A stretch of 64,000 nucleotides of DNA from Fervidobacterium gondwanense DSM 13020 (GCF_900143265.1 NZ_FRDJ01000002.1:170297-234296), one strand, 5' to 3'; shown: positions 1-9,835, numbered from the stretch's first letter. Notes: generated by a model from the sequence alone, not told the origin. Program-made: numbers and translations.

Positions 1-513
1 GCTGTTATCGGTGTATCTGCTGAAGAGCTTGAAGAACTTGTGAAAAAATATGAAGGATTATACATCGCAAATTACAATTCGAATGAACAGACCGTAGTTA
101 GTGGAAAAGCAGAGAGTATTAAATCTTTTGTGATTAATTTAACAGAACAAGGAAAGAGAGCAATGGAATTAAAGGTTTCTGGTCCATTCCATACACCATA
201 CCTTGATAGCGCAAGGGAGAAGATGGCAAAGGAAATTGAGCATATAAAATTTAATAAGCCAAAATATCCGATAGTTATGAACAGTGTTGCAAAAGAAATC
301 TCAGATCCGCATCAGATAAAACACTATGTCTTAGAGCAAATAAGTGGACCAGTTTATTGGAAACAATCGATCGACAGAATGTTGGAACTTGGTGTCGAAG
401 AGTTCATTGAGCTCGGACCTAAGAACGTGTTGTCATCAATGCTTAAGAAAGCTAAGTTTAATGCCAAACACTTCACAGCTGTTGTTCAGGAGGGGGTCTT
501 GGATGGCAAATAA
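1..513 (+). CDS. fabD: malonyl-CoA:ACP transacylase, C-terminal part (window edge)
   Basis: This is the C-terminal 170 residues of FabD, which moves malonyl from CoA to acyl carrier protein for fatty acid synthesis. The 5' end lies outside the window; the frame is open from base 1. The family signature GPFHTPYL with the catalytic histidine is present, and the tail VEEFIELGPKNVLSSMLKK is typical of FabD. The stop codon overlaps the bioY start by 11 bases, and fabG follows, so the three genes look like one operon. No sign of damage in the visible part. The identification is secure from the motif and the fab context. Confidence 0.93.
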   Translation, partial: AVIGVSAEELEELVKKYEGLYIANYNSNEQTVVSGKAESIKSFVINLTEQGKRAMELKVSGPFHTPYLDSAREKMAKEIEHIKFNKPKYPIVMNSVAKEISDPHQIKHYVLEQISGPVYWKQSIDRMLELGVEEFIELGPKNVLSSMLKKAKFNAKHFTAVVQEGVLDGK

Positions 514-1057
514 TTACAGATATACACAAAATAAATCGGAAAGGACTCTTCGGCTTGGGTTCATACCACTTTTTACAGCTTTGACAGCAGTTGGTGCACA
601 GATTTCACTCCCTATTGGTAGTGTTCCGATTACGCTACAAATGCTATTTGTCTTCCTAACAGGTTTTCTACTTGAGCCAATCGACGCTTTTGTATCTATG
701 GCACTATACTTAGTACTTGGAGCAAGTGGTATACCTGTTTTTGCAAATTTTTCAGCAGGATTATCACATCTTGTTGGTCCAACCGCAGGGTACCTTTGGG
801 CATTTCCTATCTCGGCATTGTTGATAGCAAATTTGAGAAGGAAACTGGGCAATATTTTTGCAGGGTTCGTAGGATTATCGATAGTCTATTTTCACGGTTG
901 GTTAGTTCTTGGAATGTATCTGAAGAACTTCAGTAAGGCTTTTTTAGTCGGTGTAGTTCCGTTTGCGTTAATCGATGCAGTCAAATTAGCTCTTGCGATA
1001 TACGCAGCTCAAAAGATTGAAAAAGTATTAGGAGGAAGCGTGTATGGGAAAGCTTGA
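503..1057 (+). CDS. bioY: BioY, biotin-binding S component of an ECF transporter
   Basis: 184-residue membrane protein of the BioY family, the substrate-binding subunit of the energy-coupling-factor importer for biotin. It has about six hydrophobic segments. The run SLPIGSVPITLQMLFVFLTG near the N-terminus and the later GPTAGYLWAFP are BioY hallmarks. I place the start at the ATG at 503, just behind AGGAGGGGG at 489-497; the longer reading frame would begin deep inside fabD. It overlaps both fabD (11 bases) and fabG (14 bases), so translation is probably coupled. No EcfA/EcfT genes are visible here, so it must use shared energising subunits from elsewhere. Biotin is the cofactor of acetyl-CoA carboxylase, which fits the fab setting. 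Confidence 0.9.
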   Translation: MANNYRYTQNKSERTLRLGFIPLFTALTAVGAQISLPIGSVPITLQMLFVFLTGFLLEPIDAFVSMALYLVLGASGIPVFANFSAGLSHLVGPTAGYLWAFPISALLIANLRRKLGNIFAGFVGLSIVYFHGWLVLGMYLKNFSKAFLVGVVPFALIDAVKLALAIYAAQKIEKVLGGSVYGKA

Positions 1058-1742
1058 TGGAAAAGTTGCTATAGTGACGGGGGCATCTGGCGGGATAGGT
1101 AGGGCAATTGCTAAGGAACTATCAGACGAAGGCGCTGTGGTGATTGGTTTCAACTACGCTCCAACAGGCGCTGATAATGAGTATGTTGTTGATATAACGG
1201 ACCGAAAAAGTGTTGAAAATGCGGTCCATGATGTGATTCAGAAGTTCGGAAGGATTGATATGTTAATCAACAACGCTGGTATTACTAAGGATAATCTTAC
1301 TTATAGAATGAGCTATGAAGACTGGGATAGCGTCATCAACACAAACCTGACTGGTGCTTTCAACTTGGTTAAATCATGCATAAGAGATATCGTTAAAAAT
1401 CAAGGAGTTATTATCAACGTTTCGTCAGTAGTTGGACTGGAAGGTAATATAGGTCAAGCAAACTATTCAGCATCTAAAGCGGGACTGATTGGGCTGACAA
1501 AATCTCTGGCTAAAGAATTTGGAAGAAAGAACGTCCGGGTTAATGCAATAGCACCAGGATTCATTGAGACTCCAATGACCGAGAAATTACCAGAAGAGAT
1601 AAAAAAAGCAGCGATAGAGAAGATATCGATGAGAAGATTTGGAAAACCGGAAGAAGTCGCAAAAGTAGTTAGATTTCTTGTTGCAGAAGCAACATATATA
1701 AATGGTCAAGTAATAGTGATTGATGGCGGTATGGAATTGTAA
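1044..1742 (+). CDS. fabG: 3-oxoacyl-ACP reductase
   Basis: 232-residue short-chain dehydrogenase that reduces 3-oxoacyl-ACP with NADPH. The cofactor loop TGASGGIGRA is at residues 13-22, NNAG follows near residue 76, and the Ser-Tyr-Lys catalytic set is visible as NVSSVVG and YSASK. The C-terminus ends VIDGGMEL as in FabG. It overlaps bioY by 14 bases and is the last gene of the fabD-bioY-fabG run. The position after fabD supports FabG rather than another dehydrogenase. A terminator lies about 75 bases downstream. Confidence 0.92.
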   Translation: MGKLDGKVAIVTGASGGIGRAIAKELSDEGAVVIGFNYAPTGADNEYVVDITDRKSVENAVHDVIQKFGRIDMLINNAGITKDNLTYRMSYEDWDSVINTNLTGAFNLVKSCIRDIVKNQGVIINVSSVVGLEGNIGQANYSASKAGLIGLTKSLAKEFGRKNVRVNAIAPGFIETPMTEKLPEEIKKAAIEKISMRRFGKPEEVAKVVRFLVAEATYINGQVIVIDGGMEL

Positions 1743-1815
1743 TTTCAGTTGCTTAAAACTGAAATACTCCTCCTCTCTAAGTGTTGCCTATCGTATAGCT
1801 TTAATACCATAGTTG

Positions 1816-1845
1816 CCGGTCCAAAGAACGGACCGGTATTTTTCA
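1816..1845 (+). terminator. terminator after fabG
   Basis: A perfect 7-bp stem (CCGGTCC at 1816-1822 with GGACCGG at 1830-1836) with a 7-base loop is followed by TATTTTTC. It sits between the convergent fabG and hydrolase genes and touches the stop codon of the latter. A second hairpin, TTTCAGTT at 1743-1750 with AACTGAAA at 1757-1764, follows the fabG stop directly but has no T run. Confidence 0.85.
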
Positions 1846-2775
1846 TTCACTTTCGCGAAGAAATCTTCTTATCTCCAGAAGAACTTTTTCATTCCAGAGA
1901 GGTAAATGTCCCTCGCTTGGTATCAGAATGAATTTTGACTTTTTAATATGTTCTGACAAGTACTTCCCTATACTTGGTGGTGTGATGGTGTCGTTTTCAC
2001 CATATATTATAAGTGTGGGAATGTTCAAATTACTTAAGTCTATTTCTATCTCTTCTTGTGCAATTTTGTCCTTAGAGAACTTAACGAGTACTTCCGCAGG
2101 CAGGAAATAATTTTGTGAGAAAATATAGTCAAAGTGTTCCATATTTTTCAAATCCTTTGTCTCACCGAGGAAATTTCTGTACACAAATTTCACAACAGGA
2201 TAAGTCTTCAAACCTACGTTTAACAATAGCGTAAGCCTATCGAATGTTTCTTCATCTGATGGTACATTCGAATTAACGTTTATATTTTCATTTGATTGTC
2301 TAAAACTAAATGCAGAATCCACCAAGATAAGTCTTTCGACTCGACCAGGCTGGTTGATAGCCGTTAGTATTGACAAATAACCACCCATAGAATGACCAAC
2401 AAGAGTGAATTGGTTTATATTTAATGATTCTATGAAAGATATAATTACTTTAACCAAGTTTCTATCTGAGTAATCAAAGGTTACGCTTTTTTCTGACAGA
2501 CCAAACGGTGGAATATCTAATGCGACACACCGATATTCTTTGGATAGTTCTCCCATTAAAAAGTTCCAATCATATGATGAACCACCAAATCCATGTAAAA
2601 AGACTACTGTCTTCCCATTAACAGGACCGCTCTCTCTGTAAGATAAAGTCAGTCCTTCAATTCGAACTGTCCTAATTTCCTTAGAAAGCTGTTTATGTAG
2701 ATTTCTTGTAGCTATGTCAGTTGTGATGAGAAATGCCAAAAGGCTTATTAGTATAGTTCGAAGAAGATTAGCCAC
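1843..2775 (-). CDS. alpha/beta hydrolase with N-terminal membrane anchor
   Basis: 310-residue alpha/beta-fold hydrolase of unknown substrate. After a hydrophobic N-terminal segment (LLRTILISLLAFLITTD, a likely anchor or signal) come the oxyanion region HGFGGSSYDW, the nucleophile elbow GHSMGG, the acid region YGENDTITPP and the histidine region EGHLPLWNE, so the Ser-Asp-His triad is complete. I choose the GTG at 2773-2775 because GAGGTG lies six bases before it; the longer frame from 2802 runs through that ribosome site. It stands alone, convergent with fabG. An esterase or lipase-like role is likely, but the sequence does not fix the substrate. Confidence 0.8.
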   Translation of the reverse strand: MANLLRTILISLLAFLITTDIATRNLHKQLSKEIRTVRIEGLTLSYRESGPVNGKTVVFLHGFGGSSYDWNFLMGELSKEYRCVALDIPPFGLSEKSVTFDYSDRNLVKVIISFIESLNINQFTLVGHSMGGYLSILTAINQPGRVERLILVDSAFSFRQSNENINVNSNVPSDEETFDRLTLLLNVGLKTYPVVKFVYRNFLGETKDLKNMEHFDYIFSQNYFLPAEVLVKFSKDKIAQEEIEIDLSNLNIPTLIIYGENDTITPPSIGKYLSEHIKKSKFILIPSEGHLPLWNEKVLLEIRRFLRESE

Positions 2776-2913
2776 TTTAAACACCTCTTTCAATAAGCAC
2801 ATATTTAGACAATGCTTACCTTATTCAATTATACTCCTGCTGGTATTTGCCTAAATTAACATAAAAGAAAAAAACAATTTATCAGAGAGTGTATACGAGA
2901 AATTAGAAAAGTA

Positions 2914-2922
2914 TGGTAGAAT
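2914..2922 (+). promoter_or_regulatory. extended -10 promoter of PPDK
   Basis: TGGTAGAAT is an extended -10 element 44 bases before the ppdK start. I see no good -35. TGn before the -10 recurs at many genes in this window. Confidence 0.5.
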
Positions 2923-2965
2923 TATACAGGTACTTTTCTAAAATTTTGATTTTGGAGGTGTGAAA

Positions 2966-5611
2966 ATGAGTAAAAAGTGGGTTTATTTCTTTGCCGACGG
3001 CAAAGCCGAAGGAACCGCTCAAATGAAAGAGTTGCTTGGCGGTAAGGGTGCAAACCTTGCTGAAATGACAAACGCCGGTGTTCCAGTACCTCCTGGCTTT
3101 ACTATCACAACTGAGGTTTGTAAGTATTACTACGACAACAACAGAACTTATCCACAAGATTTAGCAGAACAAGTCAACGCAGCAATTAAAGAGTTGGAAA
3201 AAGTTACAGGAAAAGGTTTTGGGGATCCGATAAAACCTCTTCTTGTATCAGTCAGGTCCGGTGCTGCAATTTCCATGCCAGGAATGATGGACACAATCCT
3301 CAACCTCGGTCTTAACGACGAGACAGTTAAGGGTCTTGTTGAAATGACCAACAATGAAAGATTCGCATACGACTCATACAGAAGGTTCTTACAGATGTTT
3401 GGTGATACTGCACTTGGCATTCCTCACTCTGATTTCGAAAATGCACTCTCTGAAATGAAAGCTAACAAAGGTGTAAAGCTCGATACAGACCTCGATGCAG
3501 AAGACCTTAAGAAGCTTGTCGAAATTTACAAGGAAATTTACAAGAAACATGGAAAAGAATTCCCACAAGATGTAAATAAACAGCTATGGGCAGCTATTGA
3601 GGCTGTTATTTGGTCATGGATGAGCGACAGGGCAATTAAGTACAGAGAAATTCACGGAATCAAGGAAGGACAACTTCTCGGAACAGCTGTTAACATCGTT
3701 GCCATGGTATTCGGTAACATGGGTGACGACAGCGGTACTGGTGTCTGCTTCACGAGAGATCCAAACACTGGAGAAAAGGTACACTATGGAGAGTTCTTGC
3801 CAAATGCGCAAGGTGAAGACGTTGTCGCAGGTATAAGGACACCATATCCTCTCGAAAAGATGAAGGAAATGATCCCACACGCGTATGATGAACTTATTGA
3901 AATAATGGATAGACTTGAAGCATATTTCAAAGATATGCAAGACATCGAATTCACAGTTGAAAGAGGAAAACTCTACATTCTCCAAACAAGAAATGCTAAG
4001 AGAACAAGCCAGGCAGCTATAAGAATCGCTGTTGATATGGTACACGAAGGGCTTATCGACAAGAAGACAGCAGTCCTTAGAGTACAGCCGTCAGACATTG
4101 AAAGAGTCCTCCATCCAAAATTCGATGAAAATGAAAGAAAGAATGCAAAAGTTATAGCAAAGGGACTTCCAGCGTCACCAGGTGCTGCAACAGGTAAGAT
4201 TTACTTCGACGCACACAAGGCTGAGAAAATGGCTGAAGCAGGAGAAAAAGTGCTGCTTGTAAGACCTGAAACAAGCCCTGAAGATGTTGGCGGTATGAAC
4301 GCAGCAGAAGGCATACTCACCGCACGTGGTGGTATGACATCGCACGCGGCAGTTGTCGCAAGAGGTCTTGGTAAGCCAGCGGTAGTTGGTGCAGAGAGCA
4401 TATATGTTGACGAAGAAGAAGGCTTCCTTAAAGTTGGAGATTTTGTTGTCAAAGAAGGAGAATGGCTCTCAATCGATGGTACGACTGGTGAAGTTTTCCT
4501 CGGTAAAGTGACAACAGTCAAACCACGCGGTCTTGAAGGACCAGTTGCAGAACTGCTATCATGGGCAGACGAATTCAGAAAACTCGGCGTTAGGGCAAAC
4601 GCAGACGTTCCAAGAGACGCAAAGGTTGCAAGGGAATTCGGAGCAGAGGGTATCGGTTTGTGCCGAACAGAACACATGTTCTTTGAAAAGGACAGAATAC
4701 CAAAGGTCAGAAGAATGATCGTTGCGAGAACAGTTGAAGAAAGAGAAGCAGCACTTGCTGAACTTCTGCCACTCCAGAAAGAAGACTTCAAAGGCCTCTT
4801 CAGAGAAATGAAGGGTTACCCGGTTACAATAAGATTGATTGACCCACCACTCCACGAATTCTTGCCACACGAAGAAGAACAGATGGCGGAAGTTGCTGCT
4901 CAGATAGGTATAAGCGTAGAAGAACTTAAGAAAGTTGTTGAACAACTCCACGAGCTCAACCCAATGCTTGGGCACAGAGGCGTGCGACTTGTCATAACAT
5001 ATCCTGAGATAGCTGTTATGCAGACGAAAGCAATAATTCTTGCCGCAATAGAGCTCAAGAAAGAAGAAGGAATTGACGTTGTTCCAGAAATAATGATTCC
5101 TCTTGTAGGACACATTAACGAACTTAAATACATTAAAGATGTTGTAATAAAGACCGCTGATGAACTTATCAAACAACATGGCGTTGAACTTAAATACCTT
5201 GTCGGTACGATGATTGAGGTTCCAAGAGCGGCAGTTACAGCTGATCAGATTGCTCAAGAAGCTGACTTCTTCAGCTTTGGTACAAACGACCTTACACAGA
5301 TGACCTTTGGATTCAGTAGAGATGACGTTGGTAAGTTCTTGCCAGAGTACCTTGCAAAAGGTATACTCGAAGATGACCCATTCAAACACGTTGATACACA
5401 AGGCGTTGGTCAGCTCGTTAAGATGGCTACAGAGAAAGGAAAAGAAGTCAAGGAAAAACTCAAATGTGGAGTTTGTGGTGAACACGGTGGAGATCCAAAA
5501 TCCATCATGTTCTTTGCCACAACAAAACTCGACTATGTCAGCGCATCACCATACAGAATTCCAGTTGCAAGACTTGCAGCTGCACAAGCAAGCATCAAAT
5601 ACAGAAGCTAA
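2966..5611 (+). CDS. ppdK: pyruvate, phosphate dikinase
   Basis: 881-residue PPDK, which interconverts pyruvate + ATP + Pi and phosphoenolpyruvate + AMP + PPi. In this group it can serve PPi-linked glycolysis or gluconeogenesis. The N-terminal ATP-grasp part contains KGANLAEM and the glycine-rich SVRSGAAISMPGMMDT. The swivelling phosphohistidine domain has GGMTSHAAVVARG, and the C-terminal TIM-barrel ends with CGVCGEHGGDP holding the catalytic cysteine. Length is as expected for the family. The ATG at 2966 follows GGAGG at 2954-2958 with seven bases between; the GTG at 2960 overlaps that site and is unlikely. It is monocistronic, with its own promoter and a strong terminator. Confidence 0.97.
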   Translation: MSKKWVYFFADGKAEGTAQMKELLGGKGANLAEMTNAGVPVPPGFTITTEVCKYYYDNNRTYPQDLAEQVNAAIKELEKVTGKGFGDPIKPLLVSVRSGAAISMPGMMDTILNLGLNDETVKGLVEMTNNERFAYDSYRRFLQMFGDTALGIPHSDFENALSEMKANKGVKLDTDLDAEDLKKLVEIYKEIYKKHGKEFPQDVNKQLWAAIEAVIWSWMSDRAIKYREIHGIKEGQLLGTAVNIVAMVFGNMGDDSGTGVCFTRDPNTGEKVHYGEFLPNAQGEDVVAGIRTPYPLEKMKEMIPHAYDELIEIMDRLEAYFKDMQDIEFTVERGKLYILQTRNAKRTSQAAIRIAVDMVHEGLIDKKTAVLRVQPSDIERVLHPKFDENERKNAKVIAKGLPASPGAATGKIYFDAHKAEKMAEAGEKVLLVRPETSPEDVGGMNAAEGILTARGGMTSHAAVVARGLGKPAVVGAESIYVDEEEGFLKVGDFVVKEGEWLSIDGTTGEVFLGKVTTVKPRGLEGPVAELLSWADEFRKLGVRANADVPRDAKVAREFGAEGIGLCRTEHMFFEKDRIPKVRRMIVARTVEEREAALAELLPLQKEDFKGLFREMKGYPVTIRLIDPPLHEFLPHEEEQMAEVAAQIGISVEELKKVVEQLHELNPMLGHRGVRLVITYPEIAVMQTKAIILAAIELKKEEGIDVVPEIMIPLVGHINELKYIKDVVIKTADELIKQHGVELKYLVGTMIEVPRAAVTADQIAQEADFFSFGTNDLTQMTFGFSRDDVGKFLPEYLAKGILEDDPFKHVDTQGVGQLVKMATEKGKEVKEKLKCGVCGEHGGDPKSIMFFATTKLDYVSASPYRIPVARLAAAQASIKYRS

Positions 5612-5627
5612 TAATTGTCTTTCTCTC

Positions 5628-5654
5628 GGGGCGCTTTTGCGCCCCATATATTTA
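5628..5654 (+). terminator. terminator after ppdK
   Basis: GGGGCGC (5628-5634), loop TTTT, GCGCCCC (5639-5645), then ATATATTTATT. A strong GC stem 17 bases after the PPDK stop. Confidence 0.88.
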
Positions 5655-5687
5655 TTGCTGTGAAAAAGAATATGGAGCGTGGTTTGA

Positions 5688-6146
5688 ATGGTTACCTTGA
5701 TTTTCTCAATCATCTCATCCGTTCTGACTTTTTTCCTAACAAAGAACTACTTATCTTTTCTACTAATTCTACTTGGCGTATATTTCTTGATAAGAAAGAA
5801 CGAACGAGCTGAATCACTTGCAGGTTTAAATATGCTGCTTATAAGTGCTATGGCACTCTTCGGGAAATTCAAATTTTACGACGACACGCAAATATTCCTA
5901 ATTATAAGGGGTATATTCTTAATGTTTATTGGAACATTCTTAGTCATACTATATGACCTAATGAAGAAATGGTATTCTTTAATCCCAATGTTATTACTGA
6001 CCGGAATGGGTATAGGTGCGATAGGATATCTGAGGTGGGGTATGAAAGGTTATTTCCTCGGACTTATTCTCATTCCGGTTATCATTCGTGAATATCACCT
6101 TCAGAAAAAGGCAACTGATGAGTTGAATAACATAAACAATAAATAA
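5688..6146 (+). CDS. small membrane protein of unknown function
   Basis: 152-residue protein with about four to five hydrophobic segments (for example residues 3-35, 50-58, 68-88, 95-112 and 118-130), a short basic loop after the second, and a polar tail ending LNNINNK. I do not recognise a family. It begins 34 bases after the PPDK terminator and ends 22 bases before glmU, so it probably heads the glmU-prs run. The ribosome site (GGAG at 5673-5676, 11 bases from the ATG) is weak. Composition is like its neighbours. A role in the envelope is only a guess from the neighbouring glmU. Confidence 0.6.
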   Translation: MVTLIFSIISSVLTFFLTKNYLSFLLILLGVYFLIRKNERAESLAGLNMLLISAMALFGKFKFYDDTQIFLIIRGIFLMFIGTFLVILYDLMKKWYSLIPMLLLTGMGIGAIGYLRWGMKGYFLGLILIPVIIREYHLQKKATDELNNINNK

Positions 6147-6168
6147 ATTGGCAAAGAGGTGGGGTATA

Positions 6169-7527
6169 ATGAAGGTTCTCATACTTGCCGCTGGTCTAGG
6201 AAAAAGAATGAAGTCTAAGTACCCAAAGGTTGTTCACAAAATCCTCGGAAAACCGATGATAAATTGGGTTATTGACCTTGGAAAGAGATTTGGTGAAGTC
6301 GGTGTTGTTGTTGGTCACAAAGCAGAAATCGTTAAAGGATACTTACCGATGGATGTGCGAACATATCTTCAAGAACATCAGCTTGGCACAGGACACGCAG
6401 TAATGTGTGCAAGGGAATTTATAGACGAAAATGATGATGTGTTAATTTTATACGGTGACGTGCCTCTTCTCAAGAGTGAAACGATAGAAAAGTTGAACGA
6501 AATACATAAGAGTAGAAATGCTGATGTTACTGTACTTTCATTTATCGCTGACGACCCAACTGGGTACGGTAGAATAATCAGACAGGATGGAAGGATAAGG
6601 ATTGTTGAGCACAAAGATGCTTCGGAAAGCGAAAAAGAGATAAAAGAAGTAAACAGCGGCATATATATATTCAAAGGAAACTTTCTTTTAGCAAATTTGG
6701 ATAGACTGAACAATAACAATGCACAGGGTGAATACTATCTAACTGATCTTGTAGGTTTGGCTCAAAATGCCGAGGCTTTAATCTTAGATGACCCAATCCA
6801 AGTTTCAGGCGTAAACGACAGAATCCAGCTCGCCCAGCTTGAAAGTATAGCAAAAGAGAGAATTCTCAACGAATTGATGCTCTCGGGTGTTACGATCGTT
6901 GATCCGCAATCGACGTTCATAAGTCCTGATGTAGTGATAGGTATGGACACTGTTGTCCATCCATTTACCATTATAGAAGGCAAGACAACAATAGGTGAAG
7001 ATTGTGAAATAGGTCCATACACGAGAATTATCGATTCGGAAATAGGAAATAAAGTGAAAGTTATGAGATCCGAACTTGAAGGTGTGAAGATAGAAAACAA
7101 CGTCTCGGTCGGGCCATTTGCCCGATTGAGAGAAGGAACTGTGCTTAAAGAAAATGTGAAGATAGGTAATTTCGTTGAAACGAAGAAATCCATAATCGGC
7201 AAGAATTCAAAGGCGCAACACCTGACATACCTCGGTGACGCAACTGTTGGAGAAGACGTAAATGTTGGGGCTGGTACAATAACTTGCAACTACGATGGAT
7301 ATAAAAAGTATCCGACACATATAAAGGATAAAGCGTTTATTGGTAGCAATTCATCACTCGTTGCGCCTGTCACAATTGGTTCAGGGGCAATCGTTGGTGC
7401 TGGATCTGTTATCACTGAGGATGTTCCTGACGATTCATTAGCACTTGGAAGAGCGAGACAGACAATCAAGGAAGGTTGGGCAAAACAAAAGAGGGAGGCT
7501 ATGGAGAATGCAGATAACAAGAAATGA
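6169..7527 (+). CDS. glmU: bifunctional UDP-GlcNAc pyrophosphorylase / GlcN-1-P acetyltransferase
   Basis: 452-residue GlmU, making UDP-GlcNAc for peptidoglycan in the cytoplasm. Residues 1-225 form the uridylyltransferase domain with [19 protein letters not shown]. The C-terminal half is a left-handed beta-helix of hexapeptide repeats with [19 protein letters not shown], the acetyltransferase signature. The ATG at 6169 is chosen because GAGGTGGGG at 6156-6164 lies just before it; a TTG at 6148 lies upstream of that site. The end overlaps the prs start by 20 bases, a glmU-prs order widespread in bacteria. Both activities appear intact. Confidence 0.96.
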   Translation: MKVLILAAGLGKRMKSKYPKVVHKILGKPMINWVIDLGKRFGEVGVVVGHKAEIVKGYLPMDVRTYLQEHQLGTGHAVMCAREFIDENDDVLILYGDVPLLKSETIEKLNEIHKSRNADVTVLSFIADDPTGYGRIIRQDGRIRIVEHKDASESEKEIKEVNSGIYIFKGNFLLANLDRLNNNNAQGEYYLTDLVGLAQNAEALILDDPIQVSGVNDRIQLAQLESIAKERILNELMLSGVTIVDPQSTFISPDVVIGMDTVVHPFTIIEGKTTIGEDCEIGPYTRIIDSEIGNKVKVMRSELEGVKIENNVSVGPFARLREGTVLKENVKIGNFVETKKSIIGKNSKAQHLTYLGDATVGEDVNVGAGTITCNYDGYKKYPTHIKDKAFIGSNSSLVAPVTIGSGAIVGAGSVITEDVPDDSLALGRARQTIKEGWAKQKREAMENADNKK

Positions 7528-8455
7528 AATGAAAATTTTCTCAGGAAATGCGAACAGAGTCTTGGCTGAAAAGGTTGCAAGTTACATTGGAATGCGACTT
7601 GGCGATATTACCGTTGGCAAATTTGCAGACGGGGAAATAAACGTAAGAATAGAAGAAACGGTCCGCGGCCACGACGTCTTTGTTATTCAACCAACATGCC
7701 CTCCAGTTAATGAGAACTTAATGGAGTTACTCATTATGATAGATGCATTTAAACGAGCGTCAGCAAACAGCGTTGCAGTCGTAATGCCTTATTACGGGTA
7801 CGCAAGGCAAGACAGGAAAGCCAAAGGACGAGACCCAATCACTGCTAAACTCGTAGCCAACCTTATTACCGTTGCCGGTGCAACAAGAATAATGACCGTT
7901 GACTTGCATGCAGAACAAGTTCAGGGGTTCTTTGACATACCAGTTGACAACTTGTGGAGCTTCCCAGTTTTTCTGGAAACTTTGAATAAGGACGGCTTAC
8001 TTAACGAAGATGCCGTTATAGTTTCGCCAGATGTTGGTGGTGTGAAACGTGCCAGACAGATTGCTGAGAAAGTTGGTTTACCATTGGCGATATTGGATAA
8101 GAGAAGACCAAAAGATAACGTCGCAGAAATACTCAATATTATAGGTGATGTAAGTGGAAGAACTGCTATAATTGTCGACGACATCGTTGATACTGCAAGA
8201 TCTCTTGTTGAAGGTGCGAACGCAATTAAGAATGCTGGTGCAAGTAGGGTTGTTGCTTGTATAACACATCCAGTGCTTTCTTCGGGTGCTGTTGAAAGAA
8301 TAGAGAATTCGAGTATTGAAAAGATTTATATTAGTGATACAATATATCATCAGAGTCTTCCGAAAAAATTCTACATTGTTTCCGTTGCACCACTTCTTGG
8401 AGAGGCTATTATACGTGTAAGAAAGAATCTATCTGTAAGCATACTTTTTAAATGA
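7508..8455 (+). CDS. prs: ribose-phosphate pyrophosphokinase
   Basis: 315-residue PRPP synthase, which pyrophosphorylates ribose 5-phosphate for nucleotide, histidine and tryptophan synthesis. Visible signatures are the flexible-loop region YGYARQDRK, the divalent-cation site [11 protein letters not shown] and the PRPP-binding loop [11 protein letters not shown]. The ATG at 7508 has GGAGG at 7494-7498 and gives the usual family length; longer starts would run back into glmU. It overlaps the end of glmU by 20 bases and is followed after 57 bases by rplY, so the three are probably co-transcribed. Confidence 0.96.
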   Translation: MQITRNEMKIFSGNANRVLAEKVASYIGMRLGDITVGKFADGEINVRIEETVRGHDVFVIQPTCPPVNENLMELLIMIDAFKRASANSVAVVMPYYGYARQDRKAKGRDPITAKLVANLITVAGATRIMTVDLHAEQVQGFFDIPVDNLWSFPVFLETLNKDGLLNEDAVIVSPDVGGVKRARQIAEKVGLPLAILDKRRPKDNVAEILNIIGDVSGRTAIIVDDIVDTARSLVEGANAIKNAGASRVVACITHPVLSSGAVERIENSSIEKIYISDTIYHQSLPKKFYIVSVAPLLGEAIIRVRKNLSVSILFK

Positions 8456-8512
8456 TGAAAAATAAAGAATAAAATAAAAACCTTAAAAAAAGAAAAAAAG
8501 GAGGTATTCGAC

Positions 8513-9169
8513 ATGGAGCACGTAGTTAACGCGCAGCTTAGGTCGGTAGTAGGAAAAAAGCGCGCAGTCAGAAGATTGAGAGCACAGGGCGTCATTCCAG
8601 CGATAGCCTACGGTCCTGGAGTTGAAAAACCATTGAACTTGACGCTCAAGAAGGCTGATTTTATGAAACTTTTTAAAGAAGTTTCCGAATCAACACCTCT
8701 CACACTTGTTGTGAATGACGAGAGCGGAAAAGAAGTATTGAAGCACATGGCATTCATTAAAATGGTACAGTACGACAAAGTAACTGATGAAGTTAAACAT
8801 ATCGACTTTTACATTCCAGAAGCTCACCACAAAATGAAAATCAACGTTCCAGTACACTTCATTGGCAAGGCTATTGGTGTTGAAAAAGGTGGAATACTGG
8901 AAGTTGTACACCACGAAGTTGTTGTTGAAGCACTCCCAGACAGAATTCCAGAAGTTATAGAAATCGATGTTGCTAACCTTGGCCTTGGTGAAAGTATAAG
9001 AGTAAAAGACGTAAAACTTCCGGAAGGCGTTAAAATTGATATGGAACCAGAAGATGTTCTTGTTACAGTAGTAGTTCCAAGAGGTCTTGAAGTTGAGGAA
9101 ACAACAGCAACAACAGAAAGTGTAGAACCAGAAGTGCTGAAGAAAGGTAAGAAGGAAGAGGAAGAATAA
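8513..9169 (+). CDS. rplY: 50S ribosomal protein L25 (Ctc/TL5 type)
   Basis: 218-residue long form of ribosomal protein L25, which binds 5S rRNA. Residues 1-95 are the L25 domain (GKKRAVRRLRAQGVIPAIAYG) and the rest is the beta-rich TL5/Ctc domain (VPVHFIGKAIGVEKGG), ending in an acidic and lysine-rich tail. AAGGAGG lies nine bases before the ATG. L25/Ctc next to prs and pth is a classic bacterial gene order, and both are here. A strong terminator follows. Confidence 0.95.
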   Translation: MEHVVNAQLRSVVGKKRAVRRLRAQGVIPAIAYGPGVEKPLNLTLKKADFMKLFKEVSESTPLTLVVNDESGKEVLKHMAFIKMVQYDKVTDEVKHIDFYIPEAHHKMKINVPVHFIGKAIGVEKGGILEVVHHEVVVEALPDRIPEVIEIDVANLGLGESIRVKDVKLPEGVKIDMEPEDVLVTVVVPRGLEVEETTATTESVEPEVLKKGKKEEEE

Positions 9170-9215
9170 GAATAAGAGAATTATACCCGAAGATTTTGAA
9201 ATAAAAAAGACTGTA

Positions 9216-9243
9216 AAAAGTCCCCCGAATGGGGGACTTTTCT
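9216..9243 (+). terminator. terminator after rplY
   Basis: AAAAGTCCCCC (9216-9226), loop GAAT, GGGGGACTTTT (9231-9241). A strong stem with a T tail, 47 bases after the rplY stop and 40 bases before the pth start. Confidence 0.9.
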
Positions 9244-9282
9244 AACAAGGAAAACAAATTTGTGAGAGGTGCAGAAATTAAG

Positions 9283-9813
9283 ATGATAATAATAGGACTT
9301 GGAAATCCGGGTGAAAAATACGAGAATACACGTCATAATGTCGGATTCATGGTACTCGATAAATTGTCTAAATCATGGAAAAGGGGACCCAACTATCTAT
9401 ATTCTGATATAAACATCTTTGGCGAAAAAGTAAGACTTGTGAAACCTACAACGTACATGAACTTAAGTGGAGAGGTCTTTAAATATTTACCGCATGATGA
9501 TATAATTGTGGTGTATGACGACCTTGATCTACCACTTGGGAGGATAAGGATCAGAAAGAATGGTAGTGCTGGTGGACATAACGGTATTAAATCCATAATA
9601 TCGTTTATTGGTCAAGATTTTCCGAGGATAAGAATAGGAATTGGACCAAAACCACAAGATGTTGATGCAGCTGACTACGTACTCTCAAATTTCAGCCAAG
9701 AAGAATTCGAAAAATTGGAAAAAGTTATGGAACTTACGATCGAAGCCATAAAAAGTATAATCTCTGAAGGTATAGATAAGGCTATGAATAAGTATAACTC
9801 TGCAACGGTATAG
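9283..9813 (+). CDS. pth: peptidyl-tRNA hydrolase
   Basis: 176-residue Pth, which frees tRNAs from peptidyl-tRNA dropped by ribosomes. The N-terminal GLGNPGEKYENTRHNVGF carries the catalytic histidine; PTTYMNLSG and the signature YDDLDLPLGRIRIRKNGSAGGHNG are all present. The ATG at 9283, behind GAGAGGTG at 9264-9271, gives the standard start MIIIGLGNPG; an upstream start would read through the rplY terminator. The next gene follows after 22 bases, so they form a pair. Confidence 0.95.
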   Translation: MIIIGLGNPGEKYENTRHNVGFMVLDKLSKSWKRGPNYLYSDINIFGEKVRLVKPTTYMNLSGEVFKYLPHDDIIVVYDDLDLPLGRIRIRKNGSAGGHNGIKSIISFIGQDFPRIRIGIGPKPQDVDAADYVLSNFSQEEFEKLEKVMELTIEAIKSIISEGIDKAMNKYNSATV

Positions 9814-9835
9814 AGGCCAGAAGGTGATAGATGTT

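Noticed and set aside
344..502. N-terminal extension of bioY reading back into fabD
   Set aside because: The ATG at 503 has a good ribosome site and the BioY family starts there; the extension is out-of-frame fabD sequence.
1749..1931. 60-codon plus-strand frame after fabG
   Set aside because: It runs through the terminator and the end of the convergent hydrolase gene.
4201..5485. Long minus-strand frames opposite ppdK
   Set aside because: They are shadows of the strongly coding plus strand, lack ribosome sites and have biased low-complexity composition.
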